Assembly (NCBI GenBank): GCA_014898415.1
Contig: RCTD01000025.1
Span: 930,001-994,000, forward strand
Reading direction: 5' to 3'
DNA: 64,000 nt
Origin: Stromatinia cepivora
Lineage: Eukaryota > Ascomycota > Leotiomycetes > Helotiales > Sclerotiniaceae
Under the pieces are notes generated by a model that was not told the DNA's origin, searched no databases, and worked only from the letters and a program-made list of their open reading frames with translations. Within the stretch, counting starts at the first letter, position 1, and each line of letters begins with the position of its first letter. This document shows, in pieces, positions 47,501-57,864 of the stretch. Made by a program: the position numbers and the translations under genes.

Positions 47501-49030
47501 ACGGAACACTTGGCAACATTCAAAGCCAAATTTTCTAGATTTGGACTTCGTAACGGAGAACCATTAGGCTACGACGATGCGAGCGACTACGGTGTGGATG
47601 AGCATGACGGTGGCCGGGAGTTCCTTGCAGCCGTTAACAAATTCATAGGCGAAAAAGCATTGCATATGGCTAGAGCGCGAACGAAGGCTGGGCTACATGA
47701 TTTTGTAGACGATCCAAAAGTTACGGGTATTCTTTACGACAAAAAAGATGAGAATGATGAATCAAGAGCCTATGTGAACCAAGTTGCCAAGGTTTCCAAG
47801 ACCACATTGAAAAAGTTTTGTGAACTTTGTCTGGAAAAGTACTCTCGAGCCAAGGTCGAACCAGGTCATGCTGTTGGAGCTGTTGGGGCGCAATCGATCG
47901 GAGAACCTGGAACACAAATGACGTTGAAGACTTTCCATTTTGCCGGTGTCGCTGGTATGAACTTGACTGCTGGTGTACCCCGTATCAAGGAAATCATCAA
48001 CGCTTCAAAGACGATTGCTACGCCGTTCGTGAAATGCCCTCTGCTCAACGATAAGGACCTGGATGTAGCCCGTCTCGTCAAAGCTCGTATGGAAAAGACC
48101 TACTTGCACGAAGTTCTTCACTTTGCCGAGGATATGTGGTCAGCGAAATCTGCAGTAATCTGTCTGGCTGTAGACACGGAATATTTAGTGAACAGGCAAA
48201 TTGAAGTCAGTGTGGAGAATATTGCCACTACAATATTGAAGAATAAGAAACTCAAGGTCAGGAGCGAGGATCTCAACGTCAAAGGGAAATGCATTTTCAT
48301 CAGGGTTACTCACGATGGTAGCGCTCCTACCACAGCTCGTGGGGCTGCAGCTAAGGGCAAGCCTACCCTTGATGAGGGTGGTTCCGACCTTCTACTCCGT
48401 GTACACCACCTTAAGCGTGCTATACCAGAACTGGCCATATCCGGGTATCCAGAAGCCACAAGAGCTATCATCAACACATCTGAACACGAGAAGCCAGAGT
48501 ACACAGTCGTTGTCGAAGGATATGGTCTCCGTGCCTGCATCGGAACCGAAGGTGTTGATGGCACCAAAGTCAAGTCTAACAGTGTCATGGAAATGCGTGA
48601 TGTCCTAGGTATTGAAGCGGCTCGTTACACAATCGCTAACGAAATCGCAACTGTTATGGCGGATATGGACATCGATCCTCGTCACATGCAACTTCTTGCC
48701 GATGTCATGACATACAAGGGAGAAGTCCTAGGTATCACCCGTTTCGGTCTCTCGAAAATGAGAGATAGTGTATTGCAACTTGCATCCTTCGAGAAAACAC
48801 CAGATCATCTTTTTGACGCGGCCGCGGGCATGAAGACGGATAGAATTGAGGGCGTCAGTGAGTGTATTATCATGGGACAGACGATGGGCGTAGGTACGGG
48901 TGCTTTTAAGGTTGTCAGGCAATTAGATCTTACTCCCGATGATCTGAAAGTAAAGCCAACGCTTTTCGAAGATGCTTGGAAGTTGGATCAAAGGGAGAGA
49001 GTGAAACTGAAGAGATCGACCCATGGTTGA
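44509..49030 (+). CDS. RPC1: DNA-directed RNA polymerase III largest subunit
   Basis: Three exons (44509-44709, 44764-44913, 44966-49030) give 1471 aa, the expected size for RPC160/Rpo31. N-terminal motifs include VPKRFKELKFG-like KIPKRFKELKFGILS and GPLDPRLGTSSKAGRCETC, the start of the zinc-binding clamp. The catalytic loop NADFDGDEMNLH has the Mg-binding aspartates D509, D511 and D513. RQPSLHKLSIMSH precedes it, and the trigger loop region GEPGTQMTLKTFHFAGVAGMNLT is in the third quarter. The Pol III-type C-terminus ends VKLKRSTHG without heptad repeats, unlike Pol II. It transcribes tRNA and 5S rRNA genes in the nucleus. The first two introns are short (54 and 52 nt). Other in-frame ATGs (MPMM) make the exact start uncertain by a few residues. 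Confidence 0.97.
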
Positions 49031-49374
49031 GCTTACGATAACGTGGAGATATGGTGATATGATGGAGTTTAATGGCGAAAATTTGGCACAGACTTGAATG
49101 AGAGATTGGGGCATACTTACATACTTCGGTGTTTTGTTTTGTTGAAGGCGAGCTTGTCTATACAGTACAATACCCAGCAAATAAAAATCATAAAATCATA
49201 AATAGACAGGATAATCAGAACATAATTCGTCCATTGAAACTGATCGTTCAACCGTTGTGATACTGTTTGGTCCTAATCGTAATCCTACATCCAATGATGT
49301 GCCGTTGCCCCGAGTCCCTAATCCACAACCCTAACATCCCCATTTATAATACATGAAAAAACACTACCAAGGCA
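49031..49374. other. short convergent spacer RPC1/ceramidase
   Basis: 344 bp of 3' flanking sequence. Nothing is recognised. Confidence 0.6.
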
Positions 49375-51777
49375 TTACTTCGTAAGTTCAAACTCCCCGC
49401 TAACTCCCTCAAACGGCGTAATTGTCCCATCCACCACCTTCGAATCCCCAAAATATCTAATCCTATACCTTCCATCCTGCGCCCGCTCCTCCACCTCCCA
49501 CGTAATGGTAACCTCACTAGTCCCCAATATCTCGCTAATTTTCTTCCACTCAAAAATCAAACTCCAATCACTATCATCGCGCATCCGCTGCCATTGATCT
49601 GTGCCTGGGATCTGCATCTCAATGGCTGCATATGTGGATTCGAGATGCAGATTATTGCGTGGGTTGGCGCTGATAAACGTGGCAGTTATGATTGGGGAAG
49701 AGGAGAGGGAATACGTGGGGAGAACGTCAATTTTTATATCACCGTAGGAAGTAAAAAGCGGGTGGCCGTCGTAGACAACGCCAGTTATGAAGGACAGGGA
49801 GTTGTTGACGTTGTTTGGGGGAAGAGGGCCTGGTGGAGGTTGAGAGTTTGAGGTTGTACTTAGGTATGGAAGATTGGAAAGAGTGAGATTAATGTAGGCG
49901 TTGAGAGTATAGGGACCGTAGAGAGTGGAGGCGCCTTCATAGCGTTGGATGCCATATTCCTCAGGTGTGGCGATGTAATGTGTGTAGCTATTTGCTGGGC
50001 CAGTGATAACGACTATGGGATCTGGGGAGGAAGGGTCGGATAGTATGGTTGATGTAGCGGAGTCGTGAATAACTTCTTTCCAGCGACGACCGGACATTGT
50101 GGTTGCTTCACCAGGACTCACAATTATAAGTAATTGTCCGACTCGAAGCACTTGCACATCAACGACATTGGGTGTCCACAAATAAGGAGCCGTGATCTCG
50201 CCAACGTCAAGTAAAATAGGCTTGGGGTAATGGCAACGCTGCTGCTGCTTGCTTGGTGCCTTGAGGAGACCGGAGACGACTCGCCATACGGGTGAAGCAT
50301 TTGGTGTATTCGGGTCATTTTGAGTAAAATCAAATGCACCTGGTCCATCCGAGGTTCCAGCCGCGAAGGAATAACCTAAAGCAGCCGGGCACGTATGAAC
50401 ATAGCTTCCATTTGCCAATGGAAAGGAGAAGTTGGACATGTCTTGAAATGTATGGAATGATTTCACCGATGACCCCGAAACAGGAGTCAACTTTGTATCA
50501 GTCTCGTCATATAATTCCTTCGCAGGCTGGAACTGTCTCCTGCCAACCTCGTGGCAAGATGATGCTCCATTATCTTTTACGCGGAAGAAAGGTCCGCGGG
50601 CATGGCAATACTGGCTCTTACCATCACTGCACGTGCTGTTTTCGAAGCTGCATTGTTGCCCAGACCCATCTTCACACCAAGCACCAAGAACATTCGGGCT
50701 TGTATCGCCAACATTAGCCTGTGAAAATCCGGCCACAAAACTTTCAGCTGCATTTTGCTCTTGATTTACACTTTTTTCGAAGAGATCTGCAGCGACACCT
50801 TTGTTATCTCCCGAAATCAGAGTATTGTTTCCTAGCATCGAAGTTCCATGTGTGGGAAACCATGTTAAAACCCCAATGCTTTTCCCATCAGAAGCTCGTG
50901 AGAATTTCAACAGAGTAAGGTCTTTCTCGACAGATCCATCGTCCTCGGTACTAGTATTGTACTTAGCTCGTTCATTTTCCGGATTTGCCAAATAGGCGTA
51001 TAAACTCCGATTGATATTGGCCCCAAAGACTTTCGTCGTACCGATATTCAGGTATCCAGGTTGAAGGCCAGTATGAGCTCTTTGAATAGACAGAACAGCC
51101 CCATCTACTATAGCCTGATAACTTTGTTTACTGAACCCTTTGCTGGTAATTTGAGGCAGTAGATAGTTTAGCCACGCTCCAGGACCCGAATGGGAATGCG
51201 TGCCTGTCACAGCTACATTCTGTTGTCCATACACAGCATAGTCGGTACCTAGGTTTGCCAGACCTTCCAGTATCCCATACCTAACGGCAGTATCTCCCGA
51301 TTGTGTATCCAGAACGAGATAGACGAAACGGTCCTCCGGACGATTGATGTCACCTACGATAAACGCTCGAGAATAGAGACGTTGCCGTAATCCCGATCCT
51401 AATTGCTTGGGATCTGCATATCCCATCATGTTGATCTCCACGACTGGACTAATGAGTATTAGTATGGCATCACAGTCCTTAAATTATTTTTTTTACCCGG
51501 TGATATCTGCTTTCCCAGCTCCCAGTAAGTACTGGCTCCCCTTCGAACTACCATCCTGCTCATGCCCGTTACTTCCATAACTTCCCTCTGCCCATGTCCA
51601 AAACTCCTTTCGTAGAGATCCGCCAACAAGCATATCATAAAACAACAACAAACACGCAAAAACAAGAGCTACCCCAACAGAATTTCCCACAGACCGGTGG
51701 ATTCTGGAGCTGTTCCGTCTATGCTCACGTCGGTTCAGGTCGAAAGGACCAGCCTTCACTTCCGGGTCCTGCTCCAT
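49375..51777 (-). CDS. neutral/alkaline ceramidase
   Basis: Two exons on the minus strand (51777-51497, 51448-49375) give 784 aa. The 48-nt intron has a near-ideal TACTAATAC branch site before its acceptor. A short basic cytosolic N-terminus is followed by one membrane span (about 32-52), a type II anchor or uncleaved signal. The catalytic domain starts at LLGAGKADITGPVVEINMMGYA. GTHSHSGPG carries zinc-binding histidines, and the nucleophile Ser344 lies in NVGDTSPNV, the hallmark of this family. The C-terminal beta-sandwich ends WEVEERAQDGRYRIRYFG. It hydrolyses ceramide to sphingosine and fatty acid at the cell surface or in secretory compartments. Length fits fungal members. Confidence 0.94.
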
Positions 51778-52255
51778 GATACTAAAGCAAGATTGTTGTT
51801 ATTTGTAACCCAGTCCCTTTAAGATATGGGGGTGTTAACATATCATCCCATGGTGAACAATGTAAAGTTTGAAGCTTGCAGCTTGGGACTGGGACTGAGA
51901 GGAGGTAGTGGCTGACTCCCGGGCAAGCTCACTTAGTGGGGCGAGCCTGGCGAGCCTGGCGCGCAAGGCAAACATTAAGCTTTCTTAGGCTTGTTTACTC
52001 TCAGAGAAATTTATTATATCTTACAAACACGACACATTTTAAAAGCAATCATATCCAACGAAAATAGTGTTCAGCTTAACTGTTAAGGGCTATCACGGCA
52101 CAGTTACCTCAGGACTATCCAAAAATTCGGCAGGGAAGATATAATTTCCACTTCGTGCTTCTACAGATCTCAAACCAAAGTCGATCTTCTTTACATCAAA
52201 TACCTCAAGCTCACATCACAACCCATAAACCAAAACCATTAAACACCACTCCAAA
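51778..52255. other. divergent promoter region ceramidase/SPF27
   Basis: 478 bp between outward-facing starts. A GC-rich patch at 51935-51965 contains a twofold GCGAGCCTG repeat. Nothing else is recognised. Confidence 0.6.
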
Positions 52256-52876
52256 ATGCCTCTTACAAACGAAATTCACGAATCTCTCCCATACATTGAC
52301 GCCGAACCCACCCCACTTGAACGTGCCGCTGCCGAATCTCTCATAACCACCTATTTAGAGCCCGCCTCAACATCCACACCACATCCCTCACTCCCACCCC
52401 TCTCACCCTCCAACCTCTCTCCGGACCTTATCGCTGAACACGCCCACATATCCTCCTCAACACCTCCACCATCTCTAAATGCCATCGACCTAAGCCGCTA
52501 CGAAACACTTTCCCCCTCCGAATCATCTCTCCCAGCTTCAACCCTCCTCTCCCAAGCCTACACATCTCAAACCTATCTCAACACGCGTCTCACCAACCTC
52601 TCCCTACTCGAACAATTTGGCAAAAATGCTTGGTTAATTGGAAACGCGCAGTTGGAAGATATATTAAAGGGATTGGAGGGGGAAGTGGTGGCCAAGAGAG
52701 ATGAGATTGATGTTGTGGTAATTGGGAGAAAGAATGCACAGGAAGCAGCGGAGGCGGAGATCAGGGGCTTGGAGGACGGGTGGAAAAAGGGAGTCGGGAG
52801 GGTGTTGGAGACGGAGGTGGCGGCTGAGGGTGTTAGGAGGGAGATTCTGGAGAGAAGAAAGGCGGGTGCCAGTTGA
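52256..52876 (+). CDS. pre-mRNA splicing factor SPF27 (BCAS2/Cwf7)
   Basis: An intronless 206-aa ORF of the BCAS2 family, a component of the Prp19/NineTeen complex that activates the spliceosome. The N-terminal block ESLPYIDAEPTPLERAAAESL is diagnostic, followed by a Ser/Pro-rich linker and the AIDLSRYETLSP segment. The C-terminal 100 residues form a long charged helix (SQAYTSQTYLNTRLTNLSLLE, then EAAEAEIRGLEDGWKKGVGR), expected to be a coiled coil. Length is slightly below the human protein (225 aa). Codon use in the first half is strikingly C-rich compared with neighbours, mostly because of Ser/Pro codons. Confidence 0.9.
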   Translation: MPLTNEIHESLPYIDAEPTPLERAAAESLITTYLEPASTSTPHPSLPPLSPSNLSPDLIAEHAHISSSTPPPSLNAIDLSRYETLSPSESSLPASTLLSQAYTSQTYLNTRLTNLSLLEQFGKNAWLIGNAQLEDILKGLEGEVVAKRDEIDVVVIGRKNAQEAAEAEIRGLEDGWKKGVGRVLETEVAAEGVRREILERRKAGAS

Positions 52877-53259
52877 TTTCAAGTTGAGAGCATATAACAT
52901 TTGGGATAGGGAGAAGGGGAAGAAGGATTGAAGTACTAGCCGGGTTTTGGTTGGGACTATATGGTACCAAAACGTGCGTGCATATTCACGGTACGGGTAT
53001 CATTTGGATCGCATCATGATTCATAAAAATTATAATTGAGGCGTTAGGATAAAAGATGCATAGTGTAAAACTAATTAGCATTCGAAAGGAGCCCGCTAAC
53101 AGCATCCATCATACAATTGCAAAGTGATTGAAAATCTGACTCTTGTCTGTATCTCAGGTATTGCCCCAAAAACCCTAGTCCATTTGATCATCTCATGAAC
53201 GAACGTACCCTATATCTGAACGCCAGCAATTAAATGAATCCATCCCATCCGACGGTACT
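52877..53259. other. short convergent spacer SPF27/PKA regulatory subunit
   Basis: 383 bp. Nothing is recognised. Confidence 0.6.
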
Positions 53260-54693
53260 TCACTTCTGATGAAGTGGGTCAATGCTCTCTACACCTTCAT
53301 ACTTAGTTCTTCTCATAATACTCTCAACAGGTCCCAATAGCCTTTGGAAGCCTTTTTTGCCAAGGGTTGCGACCTTCACCTCGGTTTTGCTAATAACACT
53401 GGCGGCTCGAGGAGCATCATTCAATAACGCCAACTCGCCGAAATAATCTCCTTTGTGATATAATTTGACTGGGTTGTCTACGCCATGCTTGTATGCTTCG
53501 GCCTCTCCACTCTCAAGAAGATAGAATGCTTCTCCAGCATCTCCTTCAGTTATGATCGAAGTTCCAGGAGGGTATTTCTGCGTCTCCAAAGCATCGGCAA
53601 TTTTTGATCTTTCATAGCGGGTCAGGGATGAAAGAAGGGGTACTTCTTCCAGGAAACTTTCGTAGAGACGACGGCGTTGGAATGTCGAATCCATGAGAAT
53701 TCGGCGGAAAGTGATGCGATCCAGAGCCCAGAGAGTGCAAGATGCTTCGGCCGATATTACCGTGGCTGCTCTGGGGGCGTTATACATGAGGGCGAGTTCA
53801 CCAAATGATCCACCAGGCTCAATGGTAGCCACCTTAGTCCCGAGGCCATCGGGGCCTGGCTGCAGTGAGCCAGTGGGGTTGACATATACGTCGAAGGAGC
53901 CTTTTTCCACTACGTAGAAGAAATCTCCCTGATCACCCTGAGTGATAACCTAATGGGAGTTAGTAGAATTCAAATGGATAGTGCCCGAATCTACACATAC
54001 CTTGATGCCAACAGCTGGGATTGGCTTCTCTACGAGAGCACCCAGCACTTGAGCGCTTTGTTCGTCATCAAGATGACTGAATAGGAAATTTCCGGAAATC
54101 GACTTCTTCAAGCGTGCCACTTGCTCTGGTGTTTTTTGATGAAATGGTGGAGACCAGTTGTCATTGGATGAGGCTGTTGGGTTGAGAGATTCGGCCGAAA
54201 CAGAAGTGCGCCTTCCCATGCCATAATGCTCGGGAAATCCTTCGCTTGCGGGTTTGAAAGAAGATGGTGGGAACTCTCCAGCAGATGCATCTCCACCAAA
54301 GGAAGCTCCAAACGAAGGGATCCCTTTCGAGAATCCAAAATGGGGTGTAGTTGGTGATGTAATAGTATCATTCTCATCCTCCTCTATGACTTTCGAAATG
54401 GTGCCGGAACTTGCTTGTTCATGTCCCATGCCACTTCCATCGCTACCAAAAGGGTTGACATGAGTTCCAAGCCGGCCAGGGAAGGTATTCCCAGCCATAT
54501 TCGGGCGGTTTGCTGTTCCGGGCGATACGGAACGGTATGATCTATTGCGAGATGTAAGGAAACCTGCGCGCTCCGTTTCCAGACGTTGCCAAAAATAGTT
54601 GGCACAAAATTGTAGAATATCGCTAGGCTGTCTTCTAAGGATTTCTTGACTGAGGGACTCGATTTCGGTCAAGTACGCCGACGGTAGGGACAT
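53260..54693 (-). CDS. cAMP-dependent protein kinase regulatory subunit
   Basis: Two exons on the minus strand (54693-54001, 53949-53260) with a 51-nt intron give 460 aa. The N-terminal dimerisation/docking helix pair is at about 1-45 (SAYLTEIESLSQEILRRQPSDI). A Gly/Ser-rich linker contains the inhibitor site RRTSVSAE at 161-168. It has a Ser rather than Ala, so it is a true substrate and the subunit is type II-like. Two cyclic-nucleotide domains follow, with phosphate-binding cassettes GSFGELALMYNAPRAATV and GDYFGELALLNDAPRAASV. Both keep the Glu and Arg that contact cAMP. It holds the catalytic subunit inactive until cAMP binds. Orthologue of yeast Bcy1 and of pkaR in moulds. A large 3.2-kb promoter region lies upstream. 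Confidence 0.96.
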
Positions 54694-55615
54694 TCGTTCT
54701 CGTCGTGTGAGGTAAACAGCTTAATGCTTTTTACAAACCAGTGAACATCCAATATGATCGCAATAATGTAATCGATTGAATCAAGAGGAGGATTCCGCAG
54801 CAAATTGGGCGCGGGGAATCAAGAAGGGGGTTGACAAGATCGAGTTGGTGTAATCTGTATACGATCGGAAAACAATTTAGTGAAGCTCATGAGAATTGTA
54901 TATGATGAATGAAAGTGAATGAAGTAGGTACAGAGAATGTGTCACTCAGCTAGAAAGTGAATAGAAATGATTGATGTACTCACAACAACTTCCTCTCTAT
55001 AGTGCACAAGCTTCGGGTTCTTGGACTGATATGAATGAATGAATTCCACAGAGAAAGTGGAGTAAAAGTAACCACCTACCAGGTCCTTATCGAATCGGTT
55101 GAGCTTGAATCCGTCTTCTATTTGGATTGAAAATCTAAGAAGGTAAGAAAGAGATGTTGTTATGATAGTAGAGTTGAGAAGGTTGGGATGAGGATGATAA
55201 TTGGAATGCAGGGTATAAAGGATGATTTTGGCAGGAATTATCTGAATAACTGGAAAGAAGGTACCGGTATCGTATCTTGATCGACAAGGCGAGGGGAAGG
55301 GGGTAATGGGCGAAGCTTGCCTACCGTATTGTGCAGTGTAGAACCTAAACAACCTTCTCGCTTCAATGTGGGGAGGGGAGCGGTAGTGAGATGGAATAAA
55401 ATCGATTGGCTTTTGAAGCTTCTATGAAAAGTTCGAGAAGAAAGCTAGAAGGAATCGAAACGATCCAGAGGAGTAATGCTTATGTTTGCTTGCGGCAAAG
55501 CAATCCAATTCTGATTTTTGGTGATTATTTTTGTTGCGAAAATCGAATGGGATGGTTAGAAATATAAAAATATATATATGTATAGGGATGGATTGAAAAG
55601 GTACTTGGGCAATTA

Positions 55616-55660
55616 GGTAGATAGGTAGATAGGTAGATAGGTAGATAGGTAGATGGGTAG
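55616..55660. repeat. GTAGATAG microsatellite
   Basis: About five copies of the 8-bp unit GTAGATAG in direct repeat, the last one changed. Confidence 0.9.
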
Positions 55661-56110
55661 AAAGATGAACAATAGTAACAAGGTCAAAATACCTAACGAT
55701 CAAAGGTCGAGTACTGGTAAACAAATGTTTATATTGGAAAAGAAGTTCATATCTTTTGGTATGTACGGAGTAATGGTAGTAAAGTCCTTAGTTCTAGGTA
55801 TTATATAGGGAAAAAAAAAAAAAAAAAGATTTGAGTGAGTCCAAGCTGTGAGAACCTTCAATTTCAATAGCTCTAAAATATCAGACATTCCGATTTTGCC
55901 ATGAACAAAGACTGTATTGCTCAATTGGTGGTCATAGTTGTAGCCTCGTCTTATTAGATTTGCTGTAAGTGAGATTACTTTAGTAGCTAGGTAGGTACAT
56001 ATCAATATTTCATTGAAACAAAGAACCATGACTTTCTATCAATATTCAATCTCCGTTGAAATATGGGAAATGTAGGTATTCATTGTATTTATAAAATTCA
56101 ACTCAGGCTT

Positions 56111-56319
56111 GGATGGATGGATGGATGGATGGATGGATGGATGGATGGATGGATGGATGGATGGATGGATGGATGGATGGATGGATGGATGAATGAATGA
56201 ATGAATCAATGAATGAATGAATCAATGAATGAATGAATCAATAAATCAATGAATCAATGAATCAATGAATCAATGAATCAATGAATGAATGAATCAATCA
56301 ATGAATCAATGAATGAATG
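56111..56319. repeat. compound tetranucleotide array (GGAT)n(GAAT/CAAT)n
   Basis: Twenty GGAT units (56111-56190) change abruptly to GAAT with interspersed CAAT units up to 56319. The phase is kept throughout, so it is one array that diverged by single-base substitutions. Confidence 0.95.
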
Positions 56320-56984
56320 TCTAATACTAACCAATACAACATTTGGATTGAATTGAACTTCTCAAACTAATACAGATTGATATTAATACTGATAAATTAA
56401 AATGCTATGAACATCAACATCAACATCAGGACATATCACCTGATAAACTTGTGTTATAATTCCTAGCATTTTGTAAGACTTATTATGAAGTTGACGCCTG
56501 AATTGGCCAAGCCTGCTAATAAGGGGTTTAAAGGACGTCATAGTCAAAACCTATCAAATCCTAACCTAGCTTGACTCGAGTATAGGAATTCATTTCCTTG
56601 TAGAAACACGTTGAATATAATACACATACTACTAATCTTCAAACAGCTAAATGAAGGGCAGTCAAATCCAAATTGAAGCTCAAGATAATCGATATAATGA
56701 TTTGATGACGATAAGTACGGAGTAAATAAGCCTTCTACTTACTTACTTACCTAAAAGTCTATTCCTATTCCCCGCATTAAGAAAGGGCTGGGAGGTAAGA
56801 GCAATTAATATAAAAGGTACTAATCATAGATCTTGCCTTTCTTTCGATAATGATTCCAAAGTGTTCCTTTCATCAAAAATTTACCACCAAGCTCAACATT
56901 ATAGATTTCAAGTCTTTGCCATTTCATCACAATCACACACCATTGAATGAATGAATGAATGAATGAATGTGCTTGGCAAGTAAT

Positions 56985-57063
56985 AAGCAAGCAAGTAAGT
57001 AAGCAAGCAAGTAAGCAAGCAAGCAAGTAAGCAAGCAAGTAAGTAAGTAAGTAAGCAAGCAAG
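56985..57063. repeat. GCAA/GTAA tetranucleotide array
   Basis: About twenty tetramers alternating GCAA and GTAA. On the complement it encodes a spurious Leu/Ala/Tyr/Cys repeat frame. C/T variation is the only difference between units. Confidence 0.92.
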
Positions 57064-57392
57064 TACCTTCATGCATATGCACACAGCCATAGGCTATCAT
57101 GGATAACCTAACAAAAGCCTGCCCAGGTACCTAGCCTAATTCTGTTGCTTCCTGGGGCATCCAAGAAGAACAAATACCAACATATAATACCAACAACTTT
57201 TCTCATTCATTACTACCTACCTAGTTACCTATAAGTTATAACCCTTTTCTATCTAATCTAAACTCTTCTCTAAACTCTTCTCTTCTCCAACCTCCTTCAA
57301 TTTCAAGATTACCACCTAGTACTTATCTACCTAGTACCGTATCTGTCCCGTTAACCCATTTATTACTAATAAGACCATTGTGTAGAAAGAAT

Positions 57393-57437
57393 ATAAAATT
57401 CATAAAATTCTTAAAATTCTTAAAATTCATAAAATTC
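57393..57437. repeat. five-copy 9-bp repeat WTAAAATTC
   Basis: Five uninterrupted 9-bp units, ATAAAATTC three times and TTAAAATTC twice. Confidence 0.9.
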
Positions 57438-57782
57438 TTTGATTCACTCAAGTAAGACTCATATTTTAAAATTAGATTAAATCTCTGGTTATCAGTCTAT
57501 CTTCCTTATCGCCACCAATTTGACAGAAGTCTCCTTAGTATCTAGTAGTTCTGAGTTCTAACCTGTGCAAAGAGCCCAACTATCTGTAACCGCATTGAAC
57601 CTGAACCCGTTCCTTTTTGCCCCAATCCAAGATAATTTCCGACAAACCCAACTTCTATTCTACACTTTATTACTTCCAAGGTTGATTTTATTATTCCATC
57701 TTCAGCTTTCCGCTCTCCTCTCGGCAAAACAAAATATCTATCTTCTTTGATTTATCATTTTTCAATAACTTAGCTTTCTCCT

Positions 57783-57785
<3 letters not shown>

Positions 57786-57830
<45 letters not shown>
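57786..57830 (+). promoter_or_regulatory. CT-dinucleotide tract before the CRP1-type start
   Basis: About 22 CT repeats end 34 bases before the ATG at 57865. CT-rich tracts just upstream of start codons are common in highly expressed genes of filamentous fungi and often mark the transcription start region. The length is likely variable between strains. Confidence 0.55.
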
Positions 57831-57834
<4 letters not shown>

Positions 57835-57864
57835 ATTGAATACTCTCTTTGCACCACCATCAAG

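Larger units (their letters stand above)
54694..57864. other. 3.2-kb divergent regulatory region rich in microsatellites
   Basis: Between the outward-facing PKA regulatory subunit and CRP1-type genes. It contains a GTAGATAG run (55616-55660), an A17 run (55812-55828), a 209-bp compound tetranucleotide array (56111-56319), a GAAT run (56943-56968), a GCAA/GTAA run (56985-57063), five 9-bp units ending AAAATTC (57393-57437) and a CT run (57786-57830). Two identical GTACGGAGTAA sites lie at 55764 and 56715. No gene is supported; the Leu-rich frame at 56820-57090 is a repeat product. Confidence 0.7.

Noticed and set aside
56820..57090. Leu-rich minus-strand ORFs resembling a membrane peptide
   Set aside because: They arise from the GCAA/GTAA tetranucleotide array and lack any other support.
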